The translations under genes were made by a program, and so were the position numbers. From assembly GCA_037954325.1 (NCBI GenBank), contig JBBMNZ010000021.1:15722616-15786615 (forward strand): a stretch of 64,000 nt of DNA. The letters run 5' to 3'. Source of the DNA: Fistularia commersonii. Taxonomy: Eukaryota > Chordata > Actinopteri > Syngnathiformes > Fistulariidae. Under the pieces are notes generated by a model that was not told where the DNA came from, did not search any database, and worked only from the letters and a program-made list of their open reading frames with translations. Of the stretch, positions 32,684 through 44,368 are shown piece by piece; within the stretch, counting starts at the first letter, position 1; every line of letters starts with the position of its first letter.

Positions 32684-35355
32684 ATGACCTGGGCTCCAGC
32701 GGGTCGCCCCTCGCCGCCGCCGCCGCCGCTGCTGCTGCTGCTGCTAATTGTGGTGAAGCTAACAGGTGAGGGGCAACGGAGGATTCGGACGGCGTCATCG
32801 GAGCCACGCTTGGGTTTTGACCTTGACGCCTCCCGTTCAGGCGCGGAGGAGAACAGGATCATCGGGGGTTCGGAGGTGGATCCCTACTCCGTCAAGTATC
32901 AAGCCTCCCTCCTGTTCATGAAGTACCACTTCTGCGGAGGCACCCTCATCCACCCGCAGTGGGTTGTGTCTGCTGCCCACTGCTGGAGACCGTAAGTTAA
33001 TAGCTTCACGCCGGAGCGCCGCTTAATGGGATTCGGGCTCGCGGCCCCGGGGCGTCGGAGGCCGCCGGGGAAAAAAAAACAAATAAAAAAAACCTCACGT
33101 GGCCCGATACGAACGAACGAAAAGAGGGGGGGGGGGGTCTGAACGTCCGTCTCTCCCTCGGCTCCTCCAGGAGCCACCTGATCCAGGTGGTCCTGAGCGA
33201 CCACAGCATCAGCAACAAGGAGGGCTTCGAGCAGTGGTTCAACGTCTCCCTGGTGGTCAGGCATTACCTCTACCACCACTGGACCTTCGACAACGACATC
33301 ATGCTGCTGAAGGTACGGAGCGGCCGCGGGAGTCGGGGTCGGGGTCGGGGTCGGGGTCTGGATTGGGTGGAAACTAATAATCCACCGTTAAACCTTGGCT
33401 GTCGACTTTGTGCTCTCATACCGGGGAGGTGGAAACGTAAGATGAAAATATGTCCAGCCGACCTTCAACCTCCAGATCTGTTTGGAAAAACTCAACATGC
33501 GCGAATCTGAAGCCCCACAGGCGAGGAGGAAAGGGATGACATCTGGAAGAACCTCCGGCCAATTGGACGAACCAGTGAGGAAACGACATTAAGTGATCGG
33601 TCACAGCCAATCGCCTGCTTCCACCTTAACCCACAGCCAATCATCTGGCTCCACTTTAACCTCCGGCCAATCACCCGCCTCGGTCTAACTTCCCGTCCCT
33701 TCATCCTCCATCCATAAACCTCTGTTCCTCCAACATCATCTCAGCATCCTTCTACCCAGATGTCCCTCCTCCGCTCCCGACCCCCTCGGTGTGACTTGTA
33801 TGTCCGGAGCGTCTCCAGCTCCTTCCCGAAAAGTGTATTTCTGCGACCCGTCCTCGTGGGTGAACGCCGGTTGACGCGCCGTCGTTGACGTCGTCTTTGC
33901 TTCATGTGTGTCAGCTGGACCGTCCGGCCACCATCAACGCCCGGGTGGAGCCGGCCGCCCTGCCGGACCCGGATTCGGGCCCTCTGGACAGCTTCGACCG
34001 CTGCACGGTCAGCGGCTGGGGCGTCACCCAGATCAACAGCTTCAGCCTGTCGCCGGTGCTGAGGGCCGTTCCCGTGGACCTCATCCCCAACTGCTGGTAC
34101 TACTACTACTTCAGGATCACCGAGAACATGATCTGCGCCGGGTCCTTCCTGGGCGGGAGGGACTCCTGTCAGGTACCCCGGCTCTCCTCGCTTTCAGAGA
34201 TCCTCCTCCTCTCAGAGCAGAAGGTCCCGGCTCGGGGTCGGGGTCTCCGTGCTCCACCCGGGTCTGCGTGGACTTCCTCCTGCGGTCCAAACACAAGCAG
34301 GAGCTTCAAGTTCACAGAGATGACAGGCTGAACGCTTGTTTATCTAGATGACCTGTGAATGAGAGGGTGAATGGTTGTACGTCTACAGGTTTGTCTCAGA
34401 AAATTACAATATTGTGATAAAGTTCTTTATCTTCTGTAATGCAATTACAAAAACAAAAATGTCATACATTCTGGATTCATTACAACTGAAATATTGCAAG
34501 CCTTTTATTATTTTAATATTGCTGATTATGGCTTATCTTAAGAAAACTCAAAAATCCTACCTCAAAATATTAGAATATCGTGAAAAAGTAATTTTTGTTT
34601 TTTTCAATTGCATTTCAGAAGATAAAGAACTTTATGACAATATTCCAATTTTCAGAGACAGTCCTGTATATAACATAAATGAAAGAACGCTTATTTGTCT
34701 CTATAATCTGTGAATGAGAGGGTGAACGTTTGTCTAAATAACATATGAATGGTTGTATGTTTCTATAAGACATTTAAATGAGAGAATGAATGATTGTTTA
34801 TCTCTATAACAAATGAATGGGAGGATGAATGTTTGTTTATCTCTATAACGTGAATGAGAGGATGAACGCTTGTATGTTTTTATAACCTGTGAATCGTTAT
34901 GTGTCTAAATCATGTGTTGTAAACGGTTGTGCGTTTATTACATAACTTCGGCACCGGTTCGGATTTGAAATGAGTGACCAGCAAAATGAAGATAGTTGTG
35001 GATTTAACCACTATTTAAAGTTTCGCTCTCTAAAACTCCTTGAGCGTTCTTCTAATGAGTCTCCACCTGTGATTAATGAACCAATTTAAAAGTGAAAAAA
35101 CGGCGGTCGCTCCGATGACACGCGTTCACGATGAAACACCCGGGAGTTGTTGAGGACGTTTGTCGGGGTGCTGTGTTGAACCCCGTCTGTCCCTCCGTCC
35201 TCCAGGGCGACTCGGGGGGACCCCTCGTATGCAACGGCAAGTTCGAGGGCATCGTGTCCTGGGGCATCGGCTGCGCCTACGCCTACTACCCCGGCGTGTA
35301 CACCAAGGTTAGGAACTATCTGGGATGGATCAACTGGGTCATCCAGAACAGCTAG
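32684..35355 (+). CDS. Secreted trypsin-like serine protease (S1 family), 5 coding exons
   Basis: Coding exons 32684-32765, 32841-32991, 33171-33312, 33915-34172 and 35206-35355 sum to 783 nt, 260 residues, with all junctions GT-AG and in phase. A proline and leucine-rich signal peptide (about 1-27) leads to the activation site R33|IIGG. The catalytic triad is complete: H74 in SAAHC, D120 in DNDIMLL, S214 in GDSGGP. D208, six before the serine, is the trypsin-type S1 residue, so cleavage after Lys or Arg is expected. Eight cysteines fit four disulfides (59-75, 155-220, 185-199, 210-234). The trypsin pairs 22-157 and 128-232 (chymotrypsin numbering) are missing. There is a run of four tyrosines after C185. 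I cannot assign an orthologue, only the family; substrate and tissue are unknown. A palindromic MITE and a dispersed repeat lie in the last intron. Confidence 0.88.
33600..33740 (-). repeat. Possible RTE-related remnant in protease intron 3
   Basis: CAGCCAATCATCTGGCTCC and CATCCATAAACCTCTG resemble the wording at 29455-29485 in the RTE remnant. CCAATC words are repeated three times, so a small local duplication is also present. The assignment is weak. Confidence 0.35.
34240..34380 (+). repeat. Dispersed teleost repeat (copy h)
   Basis: A short copy in the last protease intron: GTGCTCCACCCGGGTCTGCG, TGGACTTCCTCC, GGTCCAAACACAAGCAGG and CTGTGAATGAGAGGGTGAAT. Confidence 0.5.
34386..34666. mobile_element. 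Palindromic Tc1/mariner-type MITE
   Basis: A 281-bp element flanked by TA dinucleotides. Its ends are CAGGTTTGTCTCAGAAAATT on the left and the reverse complement of CAGGACTGTCTCTGAAAATT on the right. The inverted repeats extend about 70 bases inward, through AAAGTTCTTTATCTTCTG on the left. There is no transposase. The sequence matches, from memory, a MITE spread across several fish and reptile lineages; I cannot confirm the family name here. Confidence 0.75.
34700..35205. other. Rest of the last protease intron
   Basis: Directly after the MITE, to about 34,900, are degenerate repeats of GTGAATGAGAGGATGAAYG followed by TTTGTTTATCTCTATAAC, resembling the end of the dispersed repeat copies. The remainder up to the acceptor at 35205 shows nothing further. 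Confidence 0.45.
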
Positions 35356-35406
35356 TGAGACTTTCCCCGAACCCCCCACGAATTCCATCTGTTTTGTATA
35401 TATTTC

Positions 35407-35412
35407 ATTAAA
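35407..35412 (+). terminator. Probable protease poly(A) signal
   Basis: ATTAAA about 50 bases after the protease stop codon, giving a very short 3' UTR. It is the only candidate before the next gene. Confidence 0.5.
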
Positions 35413-35943
35413 AAAGAAAAATGATTGACTACAACTCGGCTACCCCTTTGTTTTTATTCGGAGCCGGGCTCTCGGGTGGTCTGAAGGTCCGGTGAAAGTG
35501 CAGCGACAGAATGGGATTGTTCAGTAACTTTATAACCGAGCGCCATCCCCTCCTCCCCCCAAAAGGGGTCAAACTCCACCTGCGCTGCTTTTCGGCGACA
35601 TCCATACACCGCTGTTGATTTTGGTTTTCACCGCTTCCTGACTTTTGCACCGAGAAGCTCCGTTGTATCGCACGCAGGAATAAGCCTTTCAGATTTAGCC
35701 GGGAGGGCAAGTCACGGTGAAATGCAAATTTGAGGTTAATACCCCGGCAGAGGCAGTGGGTGAGGGCAACACCACCAACGCCTCCCCTCGACCCATGACA
35801 GCGCAGGGAGCCGACATCCCGGTGAGTGATTGGCTGCGGCTGCACCCTCTCCCCCTTCCCACCGGCCTGCTCGCATTAAAAGCCCGGCTACAAAAGAGCC
35901 ATTCACTGGATGTGGAAAAAAAAAAAGGAGCCCAAGATCAAGT

Positions 35944-37477
35944 ATGGACAAAGCCAATTTCGCCGGAGAAGTGATGCACATGGAGGACTTGCCCGGGGAA
36001 GTGGTGCAGGATCTGATCCGCCAGTCCCACGAGGTGAAGAAGCAAGCCCACTGCCCCTACAGCAGCTTCAGGGTGGGGGCCGCTCTGCTGACCGCCGAGA
36101 ACCACGTATTTAAAGGTAACGGCGGTGGGACTCGGGGGTTCTGGGACGGAGAAGGTCCTGTTAGCATTAGTGTTTTCAATTAGCCGTCGAATAACCTCTC
36201 GCTCTCTGCGGCGGCCGCTGTTTTCGACCGGGGGCTCGAAAAATGGTGCGAATCGTAAAGAAAACAGCTGTAAAAGTTAACCGTGTTACTCATTAACCGC
36301 TGTGATAAATGACCGGTCAAAAACCGCCGCCGGGAGGAATCGGAAAACCCGAACGTGATGCGACTCAGGGGATACCGCTCGCTCCTGCGCCGCCGGCCAA
36401 TCGGTCATCGACAGTCGACCCCTCAAGTCAGAACCGAATCAAAAGTTAGCTTCCGTTTCGTCCCTGTTGCTGAACCCTGTTGCCCGCAAACGGCACGTTT
36501 TCAGAGAGGCGCGATCCCCCGACGCCAAGTCGCTGCAGGGGTTTTGGGGGGGCGGGGGATCTGGCAGAGGCCGCTGTCCTGCCAGTGTTGTTGGGACAAA
36601 GCTTAGAGAGTCACGTGTCGCTCGGGCAAAATGCCTCGGGGGGGGGGGCTAGCCGACAAACAGCTGCGAGTGCAAAGACCCTCAGAGGGGTGTTTGACCA
36701 CCAGGGAGGTAAACAAACAGCACGGCGTTGCTGGTTCTTTCTCCACCTCCCCCCCCCTGATACCGCCTGTTATTTAGCGTTTTGGTGTCACTTCCCCACG
36801 GCAGAACGCACCGTGTCTGTGCACGCTTTCCCCGCAGGCTGCAACGTGGAGAACGCATGCTACAACCTGGGCGTCTGCGCCGAGAGGAACGCTATTTCCA
36901 AGGCCATATCGGAGGGCTACTCTGACTTCAAGGCCATCGCCATCGCCAGGTAAGACCGCAGACCGACGGCGGGGGAGTTCGGGTGAGAGCGCCTCGTCGT
37001 CGGCTCTAGTTTGATCCTCTTTACGACGACGCCCGCGTGTCACAAAATCGGCGTCACCTCTAGCCAAACGCAGGTCACGGCGGGCTCAAACGTCCTCAAG
37101 GTGGAGGACAAACAAAGAGGGGAGATGTTAGAATAAAAGTCACGTTATCCAAGAAGGTGTGCCTGTAAAACACGTCTCCTGGCTGTGCTCTGCAGCGACC
37201 TGACCGAGGAGTACATCTCCCCGTGTGGCGGCTGCAGGCAGTTCATGAGAGAGGTACCGTTTCTGGCTTCCTTTCGCTAATCCTACGCGGATACGCTTTT
37301 TAAACGCCGCCGTGACGACCCCTCCTTCCTCCCCGTCAGTTCGGCTCCAACTGGAACGTTTACCTGACGAAGCCGGACGGCTCGTACCTGAAGAAGACCG
37401 TGAGCGAGCTGCTGCCGATGTCGTTCGGCCCGGACGACCTGTCCAAGAGGAAAGTGTTCGACATCCCCGAGTACTGA
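35944..37477 (+). CDS. cda: Cytidine deaminase, 4 exons
   Basis: Zinc enzyme of pyrimidine salvage that deaminates cytidine and deoxycytidine to uridine and deoxyuridine in the cytosol. Exons 35944-36115, 36838-36949, 37196-37253 and 37340-37477 sum to 480 nt, 159 residues (human 146). The start ATG opens MDKANFAG. The motif VCAERNAIS contains zinc ligand C71 and the proton-shuttle E73. PCGGCRQ supplies C105 and C108. NVENACYN and FRVGAALL are further family signatures. All active-site residues are present. The promoter region has ATTAAAAG near 35876 as a possible TATA element. The gene runs toward dnajc16; the two 3' ends are about 140 bases apart. Confidence 0.95.
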
Positions 37478-37593
37478 GTCGCTATTCCTGCGGAGACGCC
37501 GAGCACACAAATGCAGAACCTCTGACAAGATGCCTGCGCGTCACGTCTTCATTTTTACCTGGACTTCTATTTATAGCGTGATGTTTGCTCCCT

Positions 37594-37599
37594 AATAAA
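37594..37599 (+). terminator. cda poly(A) signal
   Basis: AATAAA 117 bases after the cda stop codon, followed by GT-rich sequence (TGTGGTGTGTGTG) suited to a downstream element. Confidence 0.75.
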
Positions 37600-37738
37600 A
37601 CCTGCTGTGGTGTGTGTGATGTGACTGAGGAGAACATCATGCTCATTTCTGAGCCGCCGGGTGACAAAAGTGATTTAACCCCCGGCGCCCGACGACTCCG
37701 CCGTGAGCTAAGGAGCGTCTTATTTTTGATAAAAGGTA

Positions 37739-37744
37739 TTTATT
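37739..37744 (-). terminator. Probable dnajc16 poly(A) signal
   Basis: The minus strand reads AATAAA about 1.0 kb after the dnajc16 stop codon. It faces the cda poly(A) signal across about 140 bases. Confidence 0.5.
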
Positions 37745-38738
37745 GAGTTCAAAGAGGCATGGTGTTGAATTGCAAAAATATCAAAGCAAATGTATCTACA
37801 TGGTTTAATAAATAAAAGTCTTTGAATGGACCGTTACACAAACACACACACACACACACACGAGACAGGTCTCAGTGCACCGCAAACATTATTGGAAAGA
37901 CAATTTGAGGACGGGACGGGAGGCGGGGGTGTAAGATGCCAGTGGATGTACGCGCGGTTGCAGATTCACTCATTTCATGCATCGATATTTACAGCGCTTT
38001 AAAGGTCAAGGCCCAAAAACAAAAACCAGGCCAAAGGTCGGGCTCTCCGTGCCTCTCCGTGCAGAGGCTCCATGCATCTCGGGACTTTCTCAGCGTTGGC
38101 CCGAGAACGTGTCGGTCACGCGTCTTTAAACGTGCGAACGGATGCATCTTAAAGGCGGTGACGACGCGCCGCTTCGAGCCGTCAGCTGGAAAACCAGGTC
38201 CGACGGCTCCCTTGCACAGCGCCGGGGAGCTCAAATGCATCTTCGGGGTCCCGGGTTCACACCCGGAGCTGGCGCGCGTATTAAATACGAAGGGACGGGA
38301 GGCCCGTCGACTCGGCCGGGATCGATTTGCAAATTGGCGTTTTAGTTGGCGTGCGTCTGACGGCGTTCAGCCAGCGGGGGGCAGCAATGCACTTCCTCCG
38401 TTGCAGACGGAGCTTCTCCACTGTACGGCAAGCCAGCTAAAACACCAACATGCCTGCCGCAACTGAAAGAACTGACCGATGTTAGAGTAGAAGGTTCTTC
38501 ATTCGGAGAACGTCGCTTAGATCGCCGCCTCCTGACGAATCTCTTCGTATTTAAATTGCATTCAACGTTTGTCTCACGGCGATCGAGTAATCAAAACGCA
38601 CTTTACTGCCGGGATGTAACTCGGGACCTTGAGAAATGGTTTAAAAGTGTGTTTCTGCTCGGGGGTTATCTACAGTAACAACTTAATTGGAAGGCGTGTC
38701 CACAAAGGATGGCGGCGGCGGCGGCGCTTCCTTTGACC
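37745..38738 (-). other. Presumed dnajc16 3' UTR
   Basis: About 1 kb between the dnajc16 stop codon and the likely poly(A) signal. It holds a short (CA)n at 37839-37861. Open frames on either strand show no domain and are probably chance. Confidence 0.4.
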
Positions 38739-39801
38739 TCAGCTCTCTGCAGAGGAGCGGTTTGCCGCAGCCTGCAGGGACGGCCAGGACGGGACCTGGA
38801 ATCTGGGAAGCGTGCCCTCCAACAACCTCTCCATCCACAGTCCCAGCCTGTCCAGCTTGTGATGGACTTCTATGCTGGTGGCCCGGCCCGAGCCTCGTTT
38901 GGAAGCCGGCCCTTCCTCCCGGGAGTGGGACCGGGACCGAGACCGGGAGCTGGACCTGGACCTGGAGCGGGACTTTCTCCGGTGGGCGGCGGCGGCGAAC
39001 GCGGCCTCCGATAAAGACGAGGCGTCGTCCCCGGTGAAGACGGGCCTGAAGAGGCAAAAGTATTTCTTGTAGCCGTTCATGGCCAAGACGTGGCCGGTGA
39101 AGTCCGAGGACTCCTCGTCCTCGTCGGGGTGGCCCTCGCCGCGCGCCGCCGAGGACGCCGAGAGGAGGAGCGTCGGCATCCAGTGGCGATGCTTGTCGGC
39201 GTTGAGGAAGGAGAAGTGAATGGTCTGCGTCCTGTGGCGGCGGCGGCGAGGGGGGTTCGGGGTCACGGGGAAGAACAAGAGAAGATAAATAGCTCGTCAG
39301 CGTCCGAACGAAAAGCCCAAAAACATCCTTTCGGCTCTTTTTAAAAGGCCGGCCCTTCCTTGAAATCCATTCTGAGGAAATCACTGACGCCCACAAACGC
39401 ATCGCTCATCGCTTCTATCCTCCTATTCTGCGTCATTATTTACCTTGGCGGAGAGGACGCGCAAGACTCCGCTGACCTCGTCCTCGGGCCGCTGAATCAC
39501 ACTCAACCCTCACTTTGCGCGGAAAATTCGCTTCCCCGGACGCCCGCGTATCCCCGCGCTGCCGGGGGGGGGGGGGGAGGAGGGCGCTGCTAAATGCCAC
39601 GGCGCGCGGCAGATTTCTAAATAACAGTATTTTTTAAAAGTCGGGTGATTGACATTCTGCACAATTCACTTGCGACGAGGCGAGCGTGCAGGTCCGGCCG
39701 GACCACCGCTGGACTGACAACTGGGCGTAAACATGTGAGTCGGGCTTCTTTCCCCAACTTTACTGCTCTAAAAACCCTGTCATTTGCCTGTCATTTGCAT
39801 G

Positions 39802-39853
<52 letters not shown>

Positions 39854-42800
39854 ACGTTTCTCTTGAGAGCAGAGCAGCGAGTGAGGTCTCCATGTTGTCG
39901 GGGGAAGCTTTTGTCCTTTATAACCGATATCTTTGCACGAGGGATGCTGCCTCCTCCGTTGCAGGTCAAGTATGTTGTTAATAATCTTCTTCTTCTTTCG
40001 GCTTTTCCCTTCAGGTGTCGCCACAGCGAGTCCACTTTCTCCATCTAACCCTATTCTCTGGATCCTCCTCTCTCACACCAACTACCTCCATATCTTCTCT
40101 CACGACGTCCATAAATCTTCTCTTTGGTCTTCCTCCAGACCTCCTGCCTGGCAGCTCCAATTCCAGCATCCGTCTACCAATATATTCTCCATCCCTCCTC
40201 TGTCCATGACCCAACCATCTCCGTCTGGCTTCTCTGACCTTCTCTCCAAAACATCTAACATGTGCCGTTCCTCTGATAGACTCATTCCTGATCCTCTCCA
40301 TCCTGGTCACTCCCAAAGAGAACCTCAACATCTTCATCTCTGCAACCTCTAGTTCTGCCTGCTGTCTTCTGGTCATTGGAACAGTTTCTAGTCCAAACAT
40401 CATCGCTGGTCTCACCACTGTCTTGTACACCTTTCCTTTCATTCTGGCTGAAAGTCTTCTATCTCTTGGTACCCCTGACACTTTTATGTTGTAATAATCT
40501 ACCGGTGTGAAACCAAGACTTACCCAGAGAAAGAAAACACCTCCTTGGCAAACTTCCTGAGCAGGGCGGTCTTGGAGGCGTTGGTGAGAACCAGGACCAC
40601 GTTGATGTGCCCGGGCCGCAACTTGACCAGGTTGCTGGTGTACGTGAGGTCCGTCAGTTCCGTCACCTCCACAAAGTCCTTCTTGGGAGGGCGGCTACAG
40701 GAACCAAGGAGAGGGACGGAGCAGATTGAAGCGAGGAGGAATACGCCACGCGTGAACATCTCCGCGCTGGCTTCATGTCCCCGCTGTACCTGGATGTAGT
40801 CGCCCGACTGGACGCGTCATCTGCGGCCTGCGGCTGCTCCTTCTGCGGAGGCTTCCGGGGTTTGTTCTCGCCGGGCTCGCTGAAAACAGAAGACAGGTCC
40901 GGTATCTCCGCTGGGCCTCACTTGACCAACGCTCTCAGAGACTTAGCGGGTGAATTCTGAAAGGGGGTTTCGGGGCTCCGTCTCACCTGAAGGCCTGGAT
41001 GATGACGGTGCCGAAAAGAATGAAGAGCGCGGAGAAGATCAGCGACAGGATGGGCATCATCTCTCGCCTGGAGGGGGAGGACATGAACGTCAGCGAGATC
41101 ACAAAACACGGGTCGCTGTTTGACCAGCGGTCTGTTTGTTTGTTTGTTTAGAAGTTTATTAGGACGGTGTACAAATACATTAAGCACAGAGGCAAAGATG
41201 TTTGTACCAGATTATAGCTCATAGATAATCTCCATCTGTAGTCCTGGACAATACAAATATAAAACTGTATAAAATAGACAATATATATACAATATATAAA
41301 CAGGCAATAAAAAAATTATTTTGCAAGTTGAAAGTGCTATTGTTGTGATATTGTTACTTTGGTCATCAAAATACCCGTCTGGCATTGTTAGCATTAGCAT
41401 GTTTGGAGCTCCAGAATCCAATTTTTAACGTCCCGTGTAAAGGTGTGAAAATCAGTCATGATCTTCAGATCGTCTGGAAGCCCATTCCGTTCTTTGATGG
41501 CTTTACAGGAAAAGGCAGATTGAGAAAAGGCAGACTTTCTTTTAGGAACATCGCAGTCTCCTCTAGACACCGACCTCAGCACTGGACTTATGAGTTTGAA
41601 GCGAGGCTCGATGGAGGTCTTAAGAGGAGGTGGGGCGGCGTTATGGAAGATTTTGTGGACCAGACGGATATCAGAGTACCTGATCAAGTTGTCAAAACTT
41701 AATAATTTATATTTTTCCAAGATATGGCAACGATGGTAGTGCCTTGGCTTTTTATCAAGAATTTTTAGGGCTTGATGATGTAAAGATCTCAGAGATTTTA
41801 GGGTTGTCAGGTTAGCCTGAGACCAGGATGATATGCAGTATAAAATGTGGGATATGACGGTGGCATCAAGGTAGGACTTTGCAGCTTCTAGTGATAGCGC
41901 GTTCCTGATATGTCGAAAGTTCGAAATGTTAAACTTCAAGGCATTACAGATCTTTTTAATATGATTTTTAAAACTAAGTGAGGGTCCATGGAGTTGCACG
42001 GAGCTGCGACGAGCTCCGCGCAACGCCTGCTAGCGGCGGAGTTTCCTCACTTTACCTTCTGTGAGAACGCGCCGCTTCTGGCCGCCGCCGCCGAGCGTCG
42101 TCTTACCAGTTTGAATAGAGGAGGTCGTCGTATATCTGGAGGAGGTAGTCGTAGGCGGCGTTGAGCCACTGGATGAGGAAAATCTGGCAGGAAGATGGAA
42201 AAGACGGTTACCGCTTGGTTGGCGCAGCTGTGACGGGGCGAGTACGAATCTACGGAGATCTCCGGGGAGGCCGGGAGAGAGCGCGTCCTTACGGGGGCAA
42301 ACTCGTTGTTGAGCTCCGGCAGGGTGGCGTCCGAGCTCAGGTACGTGGGGTCTTTCTGTAGAAGCTCCAGCTGTTCGTGGAGGCGGTACTTGTCTTCCTC
42401 GCTGCCGTTCCAGCCGCCGCTCACCGAGCGGTACAGCACCTTCCCCGCCTGGCTCCGCCTCTCCAGAATCACCACCTGTCAGACAAGGCCAAGAGCACTG
42501 GTATGACTTTCCATTTTGTTGGTCGATGAGAAGAAAGGTCTATCGGCGATAGTAAAGCTGGCTTAGCGCAATTGAAACGTCGGTGCGGCGGAGTGTGTTG
42601 GCGTAATCTTTCCCCTAATCCAAAAAACACAGGTCCAAATCAAACTCTGAGTGTGTGTCCAGGAGAGTTCCACAGAAATCCCATGCGAGTAAAGCACCGA
42701 CATGTCGGCTTTCTGAGAAACCGTGCAGGAAAGTTACATAAAAGCGAACGCTGACGCAAAAACCCCGGATGGGAAGGCTCTGTATTTTCCTCACCTGTTC

Positions 42801-44322
42801 GTTTGTAAACACAGAGACCAAAGAGCGACGGTTTCAAACGCATTATAATTCAGTTCAATATGGATTTTCCTCTGTATTTCCAAAGAGGAATCCAAGTCCG
42901 GGTATTTGATGAACTGCGATGGCGTTTGGCTCGCTTTTTAAAAGGGACGAGCACAGAGCGCCGGATTCAGAGGCGGAGGCCCATAGAATTAGATTTGAAG
43001 AAATCGCCTTGTTCGCATTCGACAATCTTTCTTTGTCTGGTCGCCTCGAACGTCTGTAAATAAGCTAAAAGCCGATTCCCTGCGGTGCTTCTGAATCTGA
43101 CAGGACTGAGTGGATCCTGGCAGGAACACCTGAAACCCTCAGCCGGGGGTTCGCTGACCCCTTGACCCGGGAGCAGAAGGGGTTCTGTGACCCAGCCAGA
43201 AACTCATTGCGCTCCTATTTCAAATTCAAATGCTATTAATTTGTCTAATAGTCGTTTAAAATCTAATTTTTTTCTTTATGAATAACAAATAACATATCCA
43301 AAAACAGCAAAACAAAATAAATGTAAAAAAAAAATGAAAAGGGGTTTACCTTGACGATGGAAAAAAAGACGCCGGCGGGGGTTGCAGACCAGGTTTGGGG
43401 AGTTTTTCATTGGTTCTCTATCCTTAACTTACTTACTGGCTCCAGCCTTAATGCTACAATGCTATGCTACAATGCTATGCTATGTTCAGTCGTAGACTGA
43501 TACCACCAAGGAGCTCCACTGAACGCCACAGGAGGTCTTTCCTACCTGAGGCTATCAGACTTTTTAATTCCTCTTCCTTCAGCCGAAGGGAATCTTCAAA
43601 CCTTTGTACTTTAGAGCTTAAAACACTTGATAGCCTTAACCTTGACAATTTATATTTTATTGTACTTCTTATTCTCCCTCCTTCCTACTATTATCTATTA
43701 TTGTTATGTTTTTGCTTGAAACTCTGGCACAACAATTTCCTTTGGGATAAATAAATTTGTTCTTATCTTATCTTATCTTATCTTAAATGTAATGTACACG
43801 GTTTGCTACATTTAATGTCTAAACCCCATTTATGGACAGAGTGAAGCCGCTTTTTCTAAAACCATCAAAACGTCCCTGATCGGCTTTCAATGACTCTTCC
43901 GACACCTCGTCCGTCCAGGTTCCCGTCGTCCCGCATCAAACTGCCGTAAACATCTCCTGCCTTCTCACGGACAATGTTCTCGGCCACCGTATCTCACCCA
44001 CAACACGGACCAGTCCACCACACACACGCCTCGCTGGTGTTTTCCATGATTCTCTCCAGGCTAGCAAAGGGCGGGTAGCGCGTCCCACCATCTTTAAACG
44101 CCACTTCGCAGACAGCAGCGTCCGTGTGTGTGTGTGTGTGTCAAACACTCATCCCGCTGCTCCTAACTCTGATCACAAAGCAGAACGTCCACTGAGCCGC
44201 GGCTCGGGTCGCTGAAAGCTGCTAAGTCCAAGCGCTCGAAAATCGAGGTTTCACTGTCCATGGATGAAGGAGATCCATGTTGATTTCAGCACAAATGCTA
44301 TTTCAGAATGACTCGGAGCCCA

Positions 44323-44368
<46 letters not shown>

